64,000 nt of DNA, from the NCBI GenBank assembly GCA_944325635.1, contig CALVBD010000001.1, positions 1 through 64,000 of the forward strand, read 5' to 3'. The stretch comes from Candidatus Gastranaerophilales bacterium. GTDB lineage: Bacteria; Cyanobacteriota; Vampirovibrionia; Gastranaerophilales; Gastranaerophilaceae. Below the pieces are notes generated by a model, which worked only from the letters and a program-made list of their open reading frames with translations, had not been told where the DNA came from and did not search any database. Numbering within the stretch: the stretch's first letter is position 1; the number at the start of each line of letters is the position of its first letter. A program made the position numbers and the translations under genes. Of this stretch, positions 17,806-25,816 are shown piece after piece.

Positions 17806-18820
17806 TCAAAAGTTCCTCAACATTTATATCTGTTTTAAGTTTCAGTGCATAAATATTATCTTTATTAAACTTTTTCAATTTTACGGCGTCTTTTTCTGTC
17901 GTGACTATTACGCCTTTTATATTTTCAATATCACTCAAAACATACTGATGATGATCGTCAAACGGAAGTATTTCTTTTATTGTGTATTGTTCCAGAAAAT
18001 CAAAGAACTGTCCCGGCTGTCCTATTGCGCAGAGTGCAGTGATTTCCGTATCCGGTGCAAGGAGTTCCCCTGTTTTAATATTGTAAACGATATCAGGCTC
18101 GGTTTTACAGACAAATGTTTGAATTTTCATCCGCTTTTCCATAATTTTAGCTATTTTTTCAGCGCGGGTATGGTCGAGATTTTTACTTACAACGACAAGT
18201 CTGTCAACCCGTTTGAAGGCTTCAGGTCCTTCTCTCAAAGGTCCTGCCGGAAGTAATTTTTCGTTCCCGAAACCTTTTTCGCTATCCATTAATACGATAT
18301 CTAAATCTCTGTGTAATTTTCTGTGCTGAAAACCGTCATCAAGGATTATATTAGTTACACCGAATTTTTCTATTGCGTATTTTGCGGCTTCATAACGATT
18401 TTTGGAAGTGACGACAATTGCCCCTTTTACGTTTTCTGCAAGCCAGTAAGGTTCATCGCCTGCAAGGTTTGCGTTATAGTAAATCTTTTCACCGTCTGAT
18501 ATGAGATTAATCTGTTTATTAGAGAGTTTTCCGCCGTAGCCGCGGGAGATTATTGCGGTACGTTTGCCTTTTTCTATAAAATATTTTGCGATTTCAGCAA
18601 CCACAGGCGTTTTCCCGACGCCGCCCGTTGTAATATTACCGACAGAAACAACAAAAGCATCGACTTTTTTCGGTTTCAGGTAACCTCTGTCATATAGAAT
18701 ATTTTTTAAGCCGCTTCCAATCCCATAAAAAATCGAGGCAAATTCAAGGATTTTTACAAAAGCTCCTTTTGCCTCTTTATTGTAATGAATTTTAGTTATT
18801 TCTGTTTTTAAATTTTTCAT
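17780..18820 (-). CDS. lpxK: Tetraacyldisaccharide 4'-kinase (lipid A synthesis)
   Basis: A 346-residue inner-membrane-associated kinase that phosphorylates the lipid A precursor at the 4' position. An N-terminal hydrophobic/amphipathic segment (about 28-42) is followed by VSVGNITTGGVGKTPVV, the LpxK Walker A with the family GNxTxGGxGKTP form, then SRGYGG and LDDGFQHRKLHRDLDIVLMD. Length is normal. Its presence shows the cell makes lipid A and so has a Gram-negative outer membrane. A repeated stem-loop lies between mlaD and this gene. Confidence 0.95.
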   Translation of the reverse strand: MKNLKTEITKIHYNKEAKGAFVKILEFASIFYGIGSGLKNILYDRGYLKPKKVDAFVVSVGNITTGGVGKTPVVAEIAKYFIEKGKRTAIISRGYGGKLSNKQINLISDGEKIYYNANLAGDEPYWLAENVKGAIVVTSKNRYEAAKYAIEKFGVTNIILDDGFQHRKLHRDLDIVLMDSEKGFGNEKLLPAGPLREGPEAFKRVDRLVVVSKNLDHTRAEKIAKIMEKRMKIQTFVCKTEPDIVYNIKTGELLAPDTEITALCAIGQPGQFFDFLEQYTIKEILPFDDHHQYVLSDIENIKGVIVTTEKDAVKLKKFNKDNIYALKLKTDINVEELLNGKIERER

Positions 18821-18846
18821 GAATTTTATACTTTTGCTATTACCAT

Positions 18847-18926
18847 GGAAACAGGAGTATTTATTTTCTCAACACGCTCCTGCACATGCTCCCGCTATCG
18901 TTTCGAAAACAAACACTCCTGTTTCC
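18847..18926 (-). repeat. Stem-loop repeat with conserved core (copy 1)
   Basis: Perfect arms GGAAACAGGAGT (18847-18858) and ACTCCTGTTTCC (18915-18926). On the minus strand the stem extends inward to about 22 bp if two G-U pairs are allowed. The core, on the minus strand at 18871-18902, reads ACGATAGCGGGAGCATGTGC and continues AGGAGCGTGTT. The same core occurs at 22115 and 63310, always in the direction of the local genes. Here it sits in the mlaD-lpxK gap. Confidence 0.85.
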
Positions 18927-18941
18927 GAAGATTATCGCCTT

Positions 18942-20306
18942 CTAAAACATTAGCCTGAACAGTAAAAATCTCTTATTCAGTTTTTCCGAGAATTGTCTTA
19001 AGTTGCAGGCCGTTGCGGAAGTTTCTTCCAGCAGTGTCTGCAATTGTGTTTTATTTTCAGGTGTAACCTGATTTACTGTAGCAAGTGTTGTCGTTATTTG
19101 AGCCATTGCGCTGTTTGCGTTATCAACGGTCATTGTAAGTTTTCGTTTCAGGTTTGTATCTTTGGTCATTGAATTTACAAATTCGCTGATTTCATTTATG
19201 TTATGCGCAATAGTTCTTATGTCAGACGCCATTTGTTCGGCTTCCTGTTCATTACCCATAATTTTGTTTAAATTCTTTGCAAGCTGATCAACAGAATTTG
19301 ACGCTGAATATATTGATTCTTTAAATTGCGGATCGCCAATTATGTTATTAATGTTTGTTGATAATTTGTTAAAATCGGTTGTTGCCTGATTCATTAATGC
19401 CATTAATTCATCAATATCGTCTCTTGAATCATCGAGGAGTTTGTTAACTTTTTCAACGGTAGTAGAAGCCTGAGCTGTAATATCGTTTAAGTTGACAACT
19501 GTACTTTTTAAATCGGCAATCATTTGATCAGACAGAAGCATATTAATTTTCTGGTTGGTTTCAGTGAGCGTTTCTGCTGCTTTATACTGCCATTCCATAA
19601 AGTCTGCAATACGCATAGGTTCAATAATTGTATAAGGAGAATCCTGTTGGGGGAACGGTAATACTGTATCGTCAAGAGTTGATATTCTGAGTTTTTTTGT
19701 ACCGTCTTTCAGATTTACCGCTTTACCTTTTACGAATTCAGGAAGAATAAGCCCCGGAAGGGTCACTGTATAATCAATTTTATAAGCATATTTAGTTTTA
19801 ATTCTCTCTCTGTCAGCGGAAGGAATAGCTTCTGTTGACACCGTTTCAATATTTTTTATAACACCGACATCCCTGTATTCATCATCAAGCTTCATCTCAA
19901 CAAGATCATCTTTATAGAGAATATCTTTGTTAAACATCGGTATATAAAGAGTTTTTGTCTTTGGCGGAGTAATCTCAAGGAAAAGTTCTCCTATCAAACC
20001 TGACTGTTGAATACTGAATAATGATGCCGGCGGAATTTCAATATCAGGTTCTGTGATTACGAATTTGACCCTGACGTAATTGTTTTCGCCATTGATGACA
20101 GGTGTAATTTCTTCAACTTGACCGACTTTTAGTCCCATCATTTGTACAGCGGAACCCGGGCGCATGCCGTTTACGTCCTGAAATTTTATTTCAATTCTAT
20201 CGGCTGATGAGAGTGCACGTCCTTTGACTCTTAAAACTATACCAAGAAGCAATACTATTGCTATAAGAGTTAAAAGCCCCACTTTAAATGATGATGAAAA
20301 TTTCAT
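18942..20306 (-). CDS. mlaD: MCE-domain protein, MlaD-like lipid transport component
   Basis: A 454-residue protein anchored by one N-terminal transmembrane helix (about residues 8-25), then an MCE domain (about 38-115: FQDVNGMRPGSAVQMMGLKVGQVEEI and SLFSIQQSGLIGELFLEITPP), then a long helical C-terminal region rich in Asn, Thr and Asp. MCE proteins bind lipids in the periplasm and act with an ABC transporter (MlaEF-like) in lipid exchange between membranes. No ABC partner is in the window. Ribosome-binding site AAAGGGA. Its position before lpxK fits an envelope operon. Confidence 0.88.
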   Translation of the reverse strand: MKFSSSFKVGLLTLIAIVLLLGIVLRVKGRALSSADRIEIKFQDVNGMRPGSAVQMMGLKVGQVEEITPVINGENNYVRVKFVITEPDIEIPPASLFSIQQSGLIGELFLEITPPKTKTLYIPMFNKDILYKDDLVEMKLDDEYRDVGVIKNIETVSTEAIPSADRERIKTKYAYKIDYTVTLPGLILPEFVKGKAVNLKDGTKKLRISTLDDTVLPFPQQDSPYTIIEPMRIADFMEWQYKAAETLTETNQKINMLLSDQMIADLKSTVVNLNDITAQASTTVEKVNKLLDDSRDDIDELMALMNQATTDFNKLSTNINNIIGDPQFKESIYSASNSVDQLAKNLNKIMGNEQEAEQMASDIRTIAHNINEISEFVNSMTKDTNLKRKLTMTVDNANSAMAQITTTLATVNQVTPENKTQLQTLLEETSATACNLRQFSEKLNKRFLLFRLMF

Positions 20307-20376
20307 ATATCCCTTTCTTCAATAAACAGATTTTAATAAATTTATTGTATCAAAAACCATTTATTAATGCAAAAGT

Positions 20377-21117
20377 TTACAGATAATTTGCGAGGATATT
20401 TTTAACATAATTCTGAGTTTCAGGGTACGGCGGAATTCCGTCGTATTTGTCAACAGCCCCCGGACCTGCATTGTATGCTGCAAGTGCTAAAATTATATTA
20501 CCGTTATATTTATTAAGCATTGATTTTAAATATCTTACGCCGCCGTCGACGTTTTGGAGCGGATTATAGGCATCCTGAACACCTAAACCTTTGGCAGTTG
20601 CAGGCATGAGTTGCATAAGCCCCATCGCGCCTACTTTTGATGTTGCGTTTGCATTAAATCCGGACTCTTGTTTTATTAGTGCTTTTACTAATTTTTCATC
20701 CACTCCGTGTTTTTCACATACTTTCGATATCATGCTCAAAATCTGGGATTTTGACGTTCCTGTTGTTTGTGAGGCTTTTTGAACTGCATTTGCTGAATTT
20801 ATTTCGTTAACTGCATTGGTTAATGTTTGAGCAGGGGTATTTTTTAGTAAATTGGCTTTTACATTCATTGCCTGAGGACCGAGAAGTAGACTTCCAAAGT
20901 CTGATTTTGCACTTTCCATCAGGATATTTTCGAATGATTGAAGATTTTTGTTATTTGCAGGATAAATCGTATCTATCGGATTTTTTGCGGTTGTTTGTTC
21001 CGGTCCGTGAATCTGTTCATTTATACTTCGCACCTGATTGCTTAATGCTGCATAACGCTGCATTGCAGCAGCCTTGCCGCTCGATGATAACAAATTCTGT
21101 ATCATTTTTGAAAACAT
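20377..21117 (-). CDS. Lytic transglycosylase (SLT family)
   Basis: A 246-residue protein whose C-terminal 115 residues form a goose-lysozyme-like SLT domain: [14 protein letters not shown] with the catalytic Glu, then [26 protein letters not shown] and [16 protein letters not shown]. It cleaves peptidoglycan strands to anhydromuropeptides. The N-terminal 130 residues lack a classical signal peptide and are Gln/Asn-rich. Export may be by the flagellar route or another non-classical path, which I cannot tell from sequence. Confidence 0.9.
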   Translation of the reverse strand: MFSKMIQNLLSSSGKAAAMQRYAALSNQVRSINEQIHGPEQTTAKNPIDTIYPANNKNLQSFENILMESAKSDFGSLLLGPQAMNVKANLLKNTPAQTLTNAVNEINSANAVQKASQTTGTSKSQILSMISKVCEKHGVDEKLVKALIKQESGFNANATSKVGAMGLMQLMPATAKGLGVQDAYNPLQNVDGGVRYLKSMLNKYNGNIILALAAYNAGPGAVDKYDGIPPYPETQNYVKNILANYL

Positions 21118-21204
21118 AATTACTCTACCCTTGTCCTGATAACCTTATTATAGGTTTAAACTTCTACCCTGATATCATATAAACTAATGATTTTTATCAG
21201 AATG

Positions 21205-21987
21205 TCAACGTATTGGATTTGGTTGGAGGTCCTGTTTGTTTGTATAGTTCACAAGGGCTTTGAACACAAACGGGTGCATTTTTCCGTCCTGTACGTCTTT
21301 GTAGATAATTGTTAGTGCGGTTTCTCTATCCAGCTGGTCTTTATATGCTCTTTTTTCTGTCAATGCGGAATATTTATCAGCCATCGCAACTATTTGCAGG
21401 TTTAAGTCGGCATTGAAATTTTTATCTGCAAACGGGTACCCTGTTCTCTTTGCATTCTGGTGGTGATTTTTTATCAGATTGAGAGTTGTTTTATCTATAT
21501 TGCTTTCTTTTAGCAGTTCATAACCAAGAACAGAATGTCTGTGCATGATTTCTGTTTCAAGTGGCGTGAGTTTGCCGTTTTTATTAAGTATTTCCTCCGG
21601 AATAAGCGCTTTTCCTATGTCATGAAGGTATGCTGCATCTGATATTGCTTTCATATTTACTTTATTTTGAAGTGCAAACGGAAGATTTTGCGCAATACCC
21701 TCCGCTATTCTTTGGGTATCTGCCGCATGAGTAGAAAGCAGCGCATTTAGGTTTTTCATGTTAAGTTTTACCGGTACGTTTACTTCTGTCAGAATTTTAG
21801 TAATCCGCGGGTTTGTTTGAATTGCTTTTCTTAAATAAAATTCAGATGTAAAGCGATTTGGCGATGAACTTTCAAACTTGTCGTTTGTAGTCTCGCCGTT
21901 AAAATTTATCCGCTGTCGATAAGGATTAAGCCCGTTCGACGGCGAAATTGTATTAATATTTCGGAATTTAAGAAATTCTATTACCAC
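21205..21987 (-). CDS. HD-GYP-type phosphohydrolase, possible c-di-GMP phosphodiesterase
   Basis: A 260-residue protein starting with GTG. The HD core has YLHDIGKALIPEEIL (about residue 117) and the GYP part has HHQNAKRTGYP with ADKYSALTEKRAYK, close to the canonical HHE...GSGYP and ADxxDALTxxRPY. His replaces nothing catalytic, but Glu of HHE is Gln here. Length is short, so it is a stand-alone HD-GYP unit. The N-terminus carries RINFNGE, one of several similar F-x-G patches in orphan proteins of this window. The start is uncertain because no ribosome-binding site precedes the GTG. Stop codon is TGA. Confidence 0.75.
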   Translation of the reverse strand: MVIEFLKFRNINTISPSNGLNPYRQRINFNGETTNDKFESSSPNRFTSEFYLRKAIQTNPRITKILTEVNVPVKLNMKNLNALLSTHAADTQRIAEGIAQNLPFALQNKVNMKAISDAAYLHDIGKALIPEEILNKNGKLTPLETEIMHRHSVLGYELLKESNIDKTTLNLIKNHHQNAKRTGYPFADKNFNADLNLQIVAMADKYSALTEKRAYKDQLDRETALTIIYKDVQDGKMHPFVFKALVNYTNKQDLQPNPIR

Positions 21988-22106
21988 TTATTCTACACAC
22001 CAAAAATATAGACATACTACCTGTATATATTTATAAAGTATTTTTGAAGCTTGAAATTTCCTATTTATTTACTAATTTTTACAAATAATTGTAGAAATAA
22101 TATATT

Positions 22107-22168
22107 AAGGGAGAAACGATAGTGGGAGCAGGGCAGGAGCGTGTTGAGAAAATAAAAATTCATTCCCT
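22107..22168 (+). repeat. Stem-loop repeat with conserved core (copy 2, degenerate stem)
   Basis: The core at 22115-22145 reads ACGATAGTGGGAGCA, then GGGCAGGAGCGTGTT; the following GAGAAAATAAA also matches copy 1. Only short arms remain (AGGGA 22108-22112 and TCCCT 22164-22168). It lies upstream of panE in the same direction. Confidence 0.75.
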
Positions 22169-22250
22169 GATAAACTTAAATAAAATAACTAATATAAAAT
22201 TTTTATTCAGATTATGTTGTCGAGCTATATTTAGTGTTAGAATTACAATT

Positions 22251-23192
22251 ATGAACGAGATTAAAAAAGTAATAGTATGCGGACTTGGTGCAATCGGCAC
22301 AATATATGCAGATAAACTTCAACGATATGATGCTGATAATTTCAGAGCTTTAGTTGATGAGTCAAGAAAAGAAAAATATTTGAAAAATCCTATTTATTTT
22401 AATAATGTTCGTCTTGATTTTAATTATCTTTTGCCGTCGGATGATAACTTTAAGGCTGATTTGATTATAATCGCGACAAAGTTCACGGGTCTTGACGAAG
22501 CTATAAAAAATATTAAAAATTTTGTAAAAGATGACACTGTTATTCTCTCGCTTTTGAATGGTGTAACAAGCGAGGATATTATTGCATCTGTGTATGGAAA
22601 GGATAAAATCCTTTATTCATACTTTATCGGACACAGTTCTGTGAGGACAGGAAATTCTATTACGCATGACGATGTTAACAATATCGTTTTCGGCGCGGAA
22701 AATAATTTAAGTGAGAATGTTCTTCGAGTCAAATCATATTTTGATAAAATAGGTATACATTATACAATTCCTGATGACATAAAGCGTTCTATGTGGCTTA
22801 AATTCATGCTGAATGTCTGTGCAAACCAGCCGACTGCAATTTTAAAGATGACATTCGGAGAAATGCTTCGTAATAGAAATTTTATGGATTTTGCCATTAA
22901 AATTATGGAGGAAGTCCGTGATGTTGCTAAAGCCGAAGGTATTCATAACACAGATACAATGATTGAAGAAACAATAGAACATCTGCATACAATGGTTCCG
23001 TGGGGCAAAACATCTATGCTTCAGGATGTGGAAGCCGGACGAAAAACCGAGGTTGATATGTTTGCCGGCACAGTGATTGATTTTGGCAAAAAACACAATA
23101 TCCCAACGCCTTACAATACAATATTACGCAGTATGATTAAGATTATTGAAGAGGATAATGCGTATAAAGCCAGAGAAAATGTCTGCTTATAA
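22251..23192 (+). CDS. panE: 2-dehydropantoate 2-reductase (ketopantoate reductase family)
   Basis: A 313-residue NADPH-dependent enzyme. The N-terminal Rossmann loop GLGAIGTIYADKL is the family GxGxxG; LSLLNGVTSEDIIASVYG and the C-terminal helical domain with WLKFMLNVCANQPTAI (catalytic Lys region) and VPWGKTSMLQDVEAGRKTEVD are typical of ApbA/PanE. It makes pantoate for coenzyme A, though this family also has members with other keto-acid substrates. The start at 22251 is preferred over an upstream in-frame GTG at 22122, which would add 43 residues overlapping the stem-loop repeat and push the Rossmann loop inward. There is no clear ribosome-binding site at either. Confidence 0.88.
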   Translation: MNEIKKVIVCGLGAIGTIYADKLQRYDADNFRALVDESRKEKYLKNPIYFNNVRLDFNYLLPSDDNFKADLIIIATKFTGLDEAIKNIKNFVKDDTVILSLLNGVTSEDIIASVYGKDKILYSYFIGHSSVRTGNSITHDDVNNIVFGAENNLSENVLRVKSYFDKIGIHYTIPDDIKRSMWLKFMLNVCANQPTAILKMTFGEMLRNRNFMDFAIKIMEEVRDVAKAEGIHNTDTMIEETIEHLHTMVPWGKTSMLQDVEAGRKTEVDMFAGTVIDFGKKHNIPTPYNTILRSMIKIIEEDNAYKARENVCL

Positions 23193-23218
23193 GTATTAAA
23201 CAGGAAATACAGGTAATA

Positions 23219-23401
23219 TTGCTAAGAAACGGAATGTCAATGTCAAAATTGACAAGAAAATTGCAAAATGAAGGCATTAGCAATATTAATATTGCAAGTT
23301 TGTCGCGAATGCTTACGACAAAAACAATAAAATTTGAAACGGTTCAGCAAATTTTAGATTATTTAGGATACGAAATTGATATAAAAAAGAAGAACGCTTA
23401 A
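23219..23401 (+). CDS. Small helix-turn-helix-like protein
   Basis: 60 residues from a TTG start (AGGT 5 bases upstream), or 55 from ATG at 23234. The pattern SKLTRKLQNEG, ASLSRMLTTKTIKFETVQQI and LDYLGYEIDI resembles the four to five helices of small Cro/CI-type DNA-binding domains. A similar small protein is at 43638-43865. It follows panE by 26 bases and overlaps the convergent gene by 4. A regulatory role is inferred. Confidence 0.55.
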   Translation: MLRNGMSMSKLTRKLQNEGISNINIASLSRMLTTKTIKFETVQQILDYLGYEIDIKKKNA

Positions 23402-23622
23402 TAATTTTCGTGGTTTATGTTGAGACTCTGATTACGCATATTTTGAATTTCGTTGAGTTTCTGGTTAACCTCATCTTCAAGACTTTCCTGTTTTATCGGA
23501 GAAGCGTCAAGATTTGTACCGCCTGAACTTTTGATTGATGGCATAAGCATTATAAATAGCAATGCTATTATAAGCATTGTTAGTAAAAGTCCGATAGCTC
23601 CGCTTGCAGAAAGTTTTTTCAT
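23398..23622 (-). CDS. Small single-pass membrane protein of unknown function
   Basis: 74 residues: one N-terminal transmembrane helix (about 8-28, GLLLTMLIIALLFIMLM) and a polar, Gln/Asn/Glu-rich tail. Last gene of the minus-strand operon headed by the 28676-29020 gene, 12 bases behind the next upstream frame. No domain recognised. Confidence 0.6.
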   Translation of the reverse strand: MKKLSASGAIGLLLTMLIIALLFIMLMPSIKSSGGTNLDASPIKQESLEDEVNQKLNEIQNMRNQSLNINHENY

Positions 23623-23634
23623 TCAAATAGCCCT

Positions 23635-23982
23635 TTATTTTAGTCTGTTTTTCTTAATAAAAAATGTCACAGCTTCTTCTATTGTTCTTGGAGTATTTAA
23701 GGTATCCTCCGGAAGTTCTCTGTTTTTCAGACGGTTTTTTACAAAGAATTTGTTATAAACAGTAAGCCCGAGCCAGATTACAACAGAAGATAATACAACT
23801 CCGAACATTGTAATGATAAACTTTATCATTGTATTACTCAGTCCGGCAGGTGCTTTTGCTGGAATTGCCCCGGCTGCGGCAGGTACATGCTGAGCAATTT
23901 CATCAGCACAAATACCTGCTTTTGCCGATAATACAATTATTAATCCGAGTATAAGAATTAAACTAAGCTTCCTGAGTTTCAA
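23635..23982 (-). CDS. Two-helix membrane protein overlapping the end of the RNase E gene
   Basis: 115 residues from a TTG start at 23982, chosen because GAGG lies 6 bases before it inside the RNase E/G gene; the frame extends further upstream but there only mirrors the Lys-rich RNase tail. A signal-like hydrophobic segment (about 5-22, ending KAGICADE), an Ala/Pro-rich linker, a second hydrophobic helix (about 50-75) and a basic C-terminus follow. FliO-like proteins have a similar plan, but I see no diagnostic motif. It overlaps the previous gene by 20 bases. Confidence 0.6.
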   Translation of the reverse strand: MKLRKLSLILILGLIIVLSAKAGICADEIAQHVPAAAGAIPAKAPAGLSNTMIKFIITMFGVVLSSVVIWLGLTVYNKFFVKNRLKNRELPEDTLNTPRTIEEAVTFFIKKNRLK

Positions 23983-25804
23983 CTTTTTCCTCACTTGATG
24001 TCTTTTTAGACCTTGTACGTTTTGACGTTCCTCTGTTCGGGCGTCTTGTACGTTTTGGTTTTTCTTCTTTTTTATCTTCTGCAGGAACTTCTGCTGGAGC
24101 CTGTTCTTCCTGTTGTTCAGAGTTCGAAATTTCCTGTATTTGTGACTCAGCAGGTGCTTCTGTTGGCGTTTCTGCAGATTTTTCAGCTTCGGAAGCTTTT
24201 GCTTCAATTATTTCTTCCGTAAATTCAGGTTTAATTTCTTCATTAACCTTAAGAACTGTTTCTGCAGTATGAACTTCATCAGTTACGGCAAGCGGTGTTT
24301 CAACTTGATCCGCCTGTTTTTTATCAAATCTTGTTTTTCTGCCTTTACGTTTTTTATCTGCTTTTTCAACTTCCTGAACTGCAACTGTTGACGGGTTTTC
24401 AACTTCAATTTCAGGTGTCGGAATTTGTTCTGTCATTTCAACAGGAGTTTCCTCCGTCTGAGGTTTCTGTTTGTTGTTATTGTTTTTCTTGAAATTACTT
24501 ACAGGAAGTTTCAATTTAGCGGCTTTTGCTCTATATTCGCCTTCTGCGGTTGGGGTTGCAAAGTTAAAGTCTACAACAGAACATCCTGTCCCCTGACAGT
24601 GCGGGCATTTTTTCGTGAAGATTTCTGATAATGACTGACCCTGACGGTGTCGGGTTAATTCAACAAGCCCTAAATCAGAAAGCTGTCCGACCTGCGGTTT
24701 TGCTTTATCAGGTTCAAGCGCAATTTCAAGTTCTTCGAGCATTGCAAGCTTATCTGCGCGGGACATCATATCAATAAAGTCAACGATAATCATACCGCCG
24801 ATGTTTCTTAGTCGAAGCTGACGAGCAATCTCATGAACAGCTTCAATATTTGTTTTCAGAATTGTTTCATCCTGAGTTGAGGAACTTGTAAATTTACCGC
24901 TATTGACATCAATTACGGTCAATGCTTCTGTCTGCTGAATGAATAAATATCCGCCTGAAGGCATATTTACTTTTACATTAAGCGCCGCTTTGATTTCTTT
25001 ATGAATATCGTACGCGATCAGAAGCGGTTCTGTTCCTTTATAAAGTGTTACTTCAATATTTTTATTAATGTGCCAGTTCTGGAGAATGTTTTGAACACGG
25101 CTCATTGCAAAAGCCGTATCAACAACGATTTCTTTAACATCTTCCGTGCAGGCTTCACGGATTACTCTGTAGAGTAAATCCTGATCCCTGTAAATTAAGT
25201 TAGGCGGAGTCATTGTTTCAGCCGCTGTTATAATGTTGTTCCATTTTTCAAGAAGAATTTCCAAATCTTCCTGAATATCAGCTTCTGATTGTCCTTCTGC
25301 TTCTGTTCTAATGATTACGCCGACGCCTACAGGCTTGATTAAATTCATGATAGCTTTTAATCTTGCACGTTCTCTTGAATTTTCAATTTTTTTACTTACG
25401 CTGACGCCCGGTTCATAAGGCATAAGAACGAGAAATCTTCCGGGAAGGCTGATTTCTGTCGTAACCCTCGGACCTTTGTGCCCTGTAGGTTCTTTCACAA
25501 CCTGAACGATGAGTTTTTGTTTCGGTTTAAGTTTTTCTTTTAAGGTGCCTTTACCCATAACGTCCTGAGCGTGCAAAAATCCCATTTTATCCGTCCCGAC
25601 GTTTACGAATGCCGCATCAATGCTCGGCAGAATATTGTCAACAGTTGCGAGGTAAACATCTCCTAGTAAGACTTCTCCTCTATGGATAAAAAAATCTGTT
25701 ACTTTACCGTTTTCCAGAACTGCTGCGATGTTATCTCTTTCAGCAATTATAATTTTTTTCCCTTGATTTTGCTGATCTTTAAAATTTCTGTTGTTGTTTG
25801 CCAT
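23963..25804 (-). CDS. rne: Ribonuclease E/G
   Basis: A 613-residue endoribonuclease that starts mRNA decay and trims rRNA. The S1 domain (about 38-125, VLLGDVYLATVDNILPSIDAAFVNVG) is followed by the RNase H-like/DNase I-like catalytic core with DVNSGKF and VDFIDMM, whose Asp residues bind the metal. The zinc-link CPHCQGTGC follows. The C-terminal ~190 residues are low-complexity, rich in Glu, Pro, Ala, Lys and Thr, like the unstructured tails that recruit partners in degradosomes. The start is supported by AAGGA upstream. It lies 12 bases behind the radical SAM gene, a common pairing in bacteria. Confidence 0.93.
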   Translation of the reverse strand: MANNNRNFKDQQNQGKKIIIAERDNIAAVLENGKVTDFFIHRGEVLLGDVYLATVDNILPSIDAAFVNVGTDKMGFLHAQDVMGKGTLKEKLKPKQKLIVQVVKEPTGHKGPRVTTEISLPGRFLVLMPYEPGVSVSKKIENSRERARLKAIMNLIKPVGVGVIIRTEAEGQSEADIQEDLEILLEKWNNIITAAETMTPPNLIYRDQDLLYRVIREACTEDVKEIVVDTAFAMSRVQNILQNWHINKNIEVTLYKGTEPLLIAYDIHKEIKAALNVKVNMPSGGYLFIQQTEALTVIDVNSGKFTSSSTQDETILKTNIEAVHEIARQLRLRNIGGMIIVDFIDMMSRADKLAMLEELEIALEPDKAKPQVGQLSDLGLVELTRHRQGQSLSEIFTKKCPHCQGTGCSVVDFNFATPTAEGEYRAKAAKLKLPVSNFKKNNNNKQKPQTEETPVEMTEQIPTPEIEVENPSTVAVQEVEKADKKRKGRKTRFDKKQADQVETPLAVTDEVHTAETVLKVNEEIKPEFTEEIIEAKASEAEKSAETPTEAPAESQIQEISNSEQQEEQAPAEVPAEDKKEEKPKRTRRPNRGTSKRTRSKKTSSEEKVETQEA

Positions 25805-25816
25805 CTTTTTAAATCC

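Noticed and set aside
22122-22250. A longer panE frame from GTG at 22122 with an AAGGGAG upstream
   Set aside because: The extra 43 residues are encoded by the stem-loop repeat and following AT-rich DNA, and PanE proteins begin just before the GxGxxG loop. The AAGGGAG is part of the repeat arm.
23963-24207. Lys/Arg/Gln-rich extension of the 23635 gene into the RNase E gene
   Set aside because: It mirrors the low-complexity tail of RNase E in another frame. A TTG with a good ribosome-binding site at 23982 gives a protein that starts with a signal-like helix.
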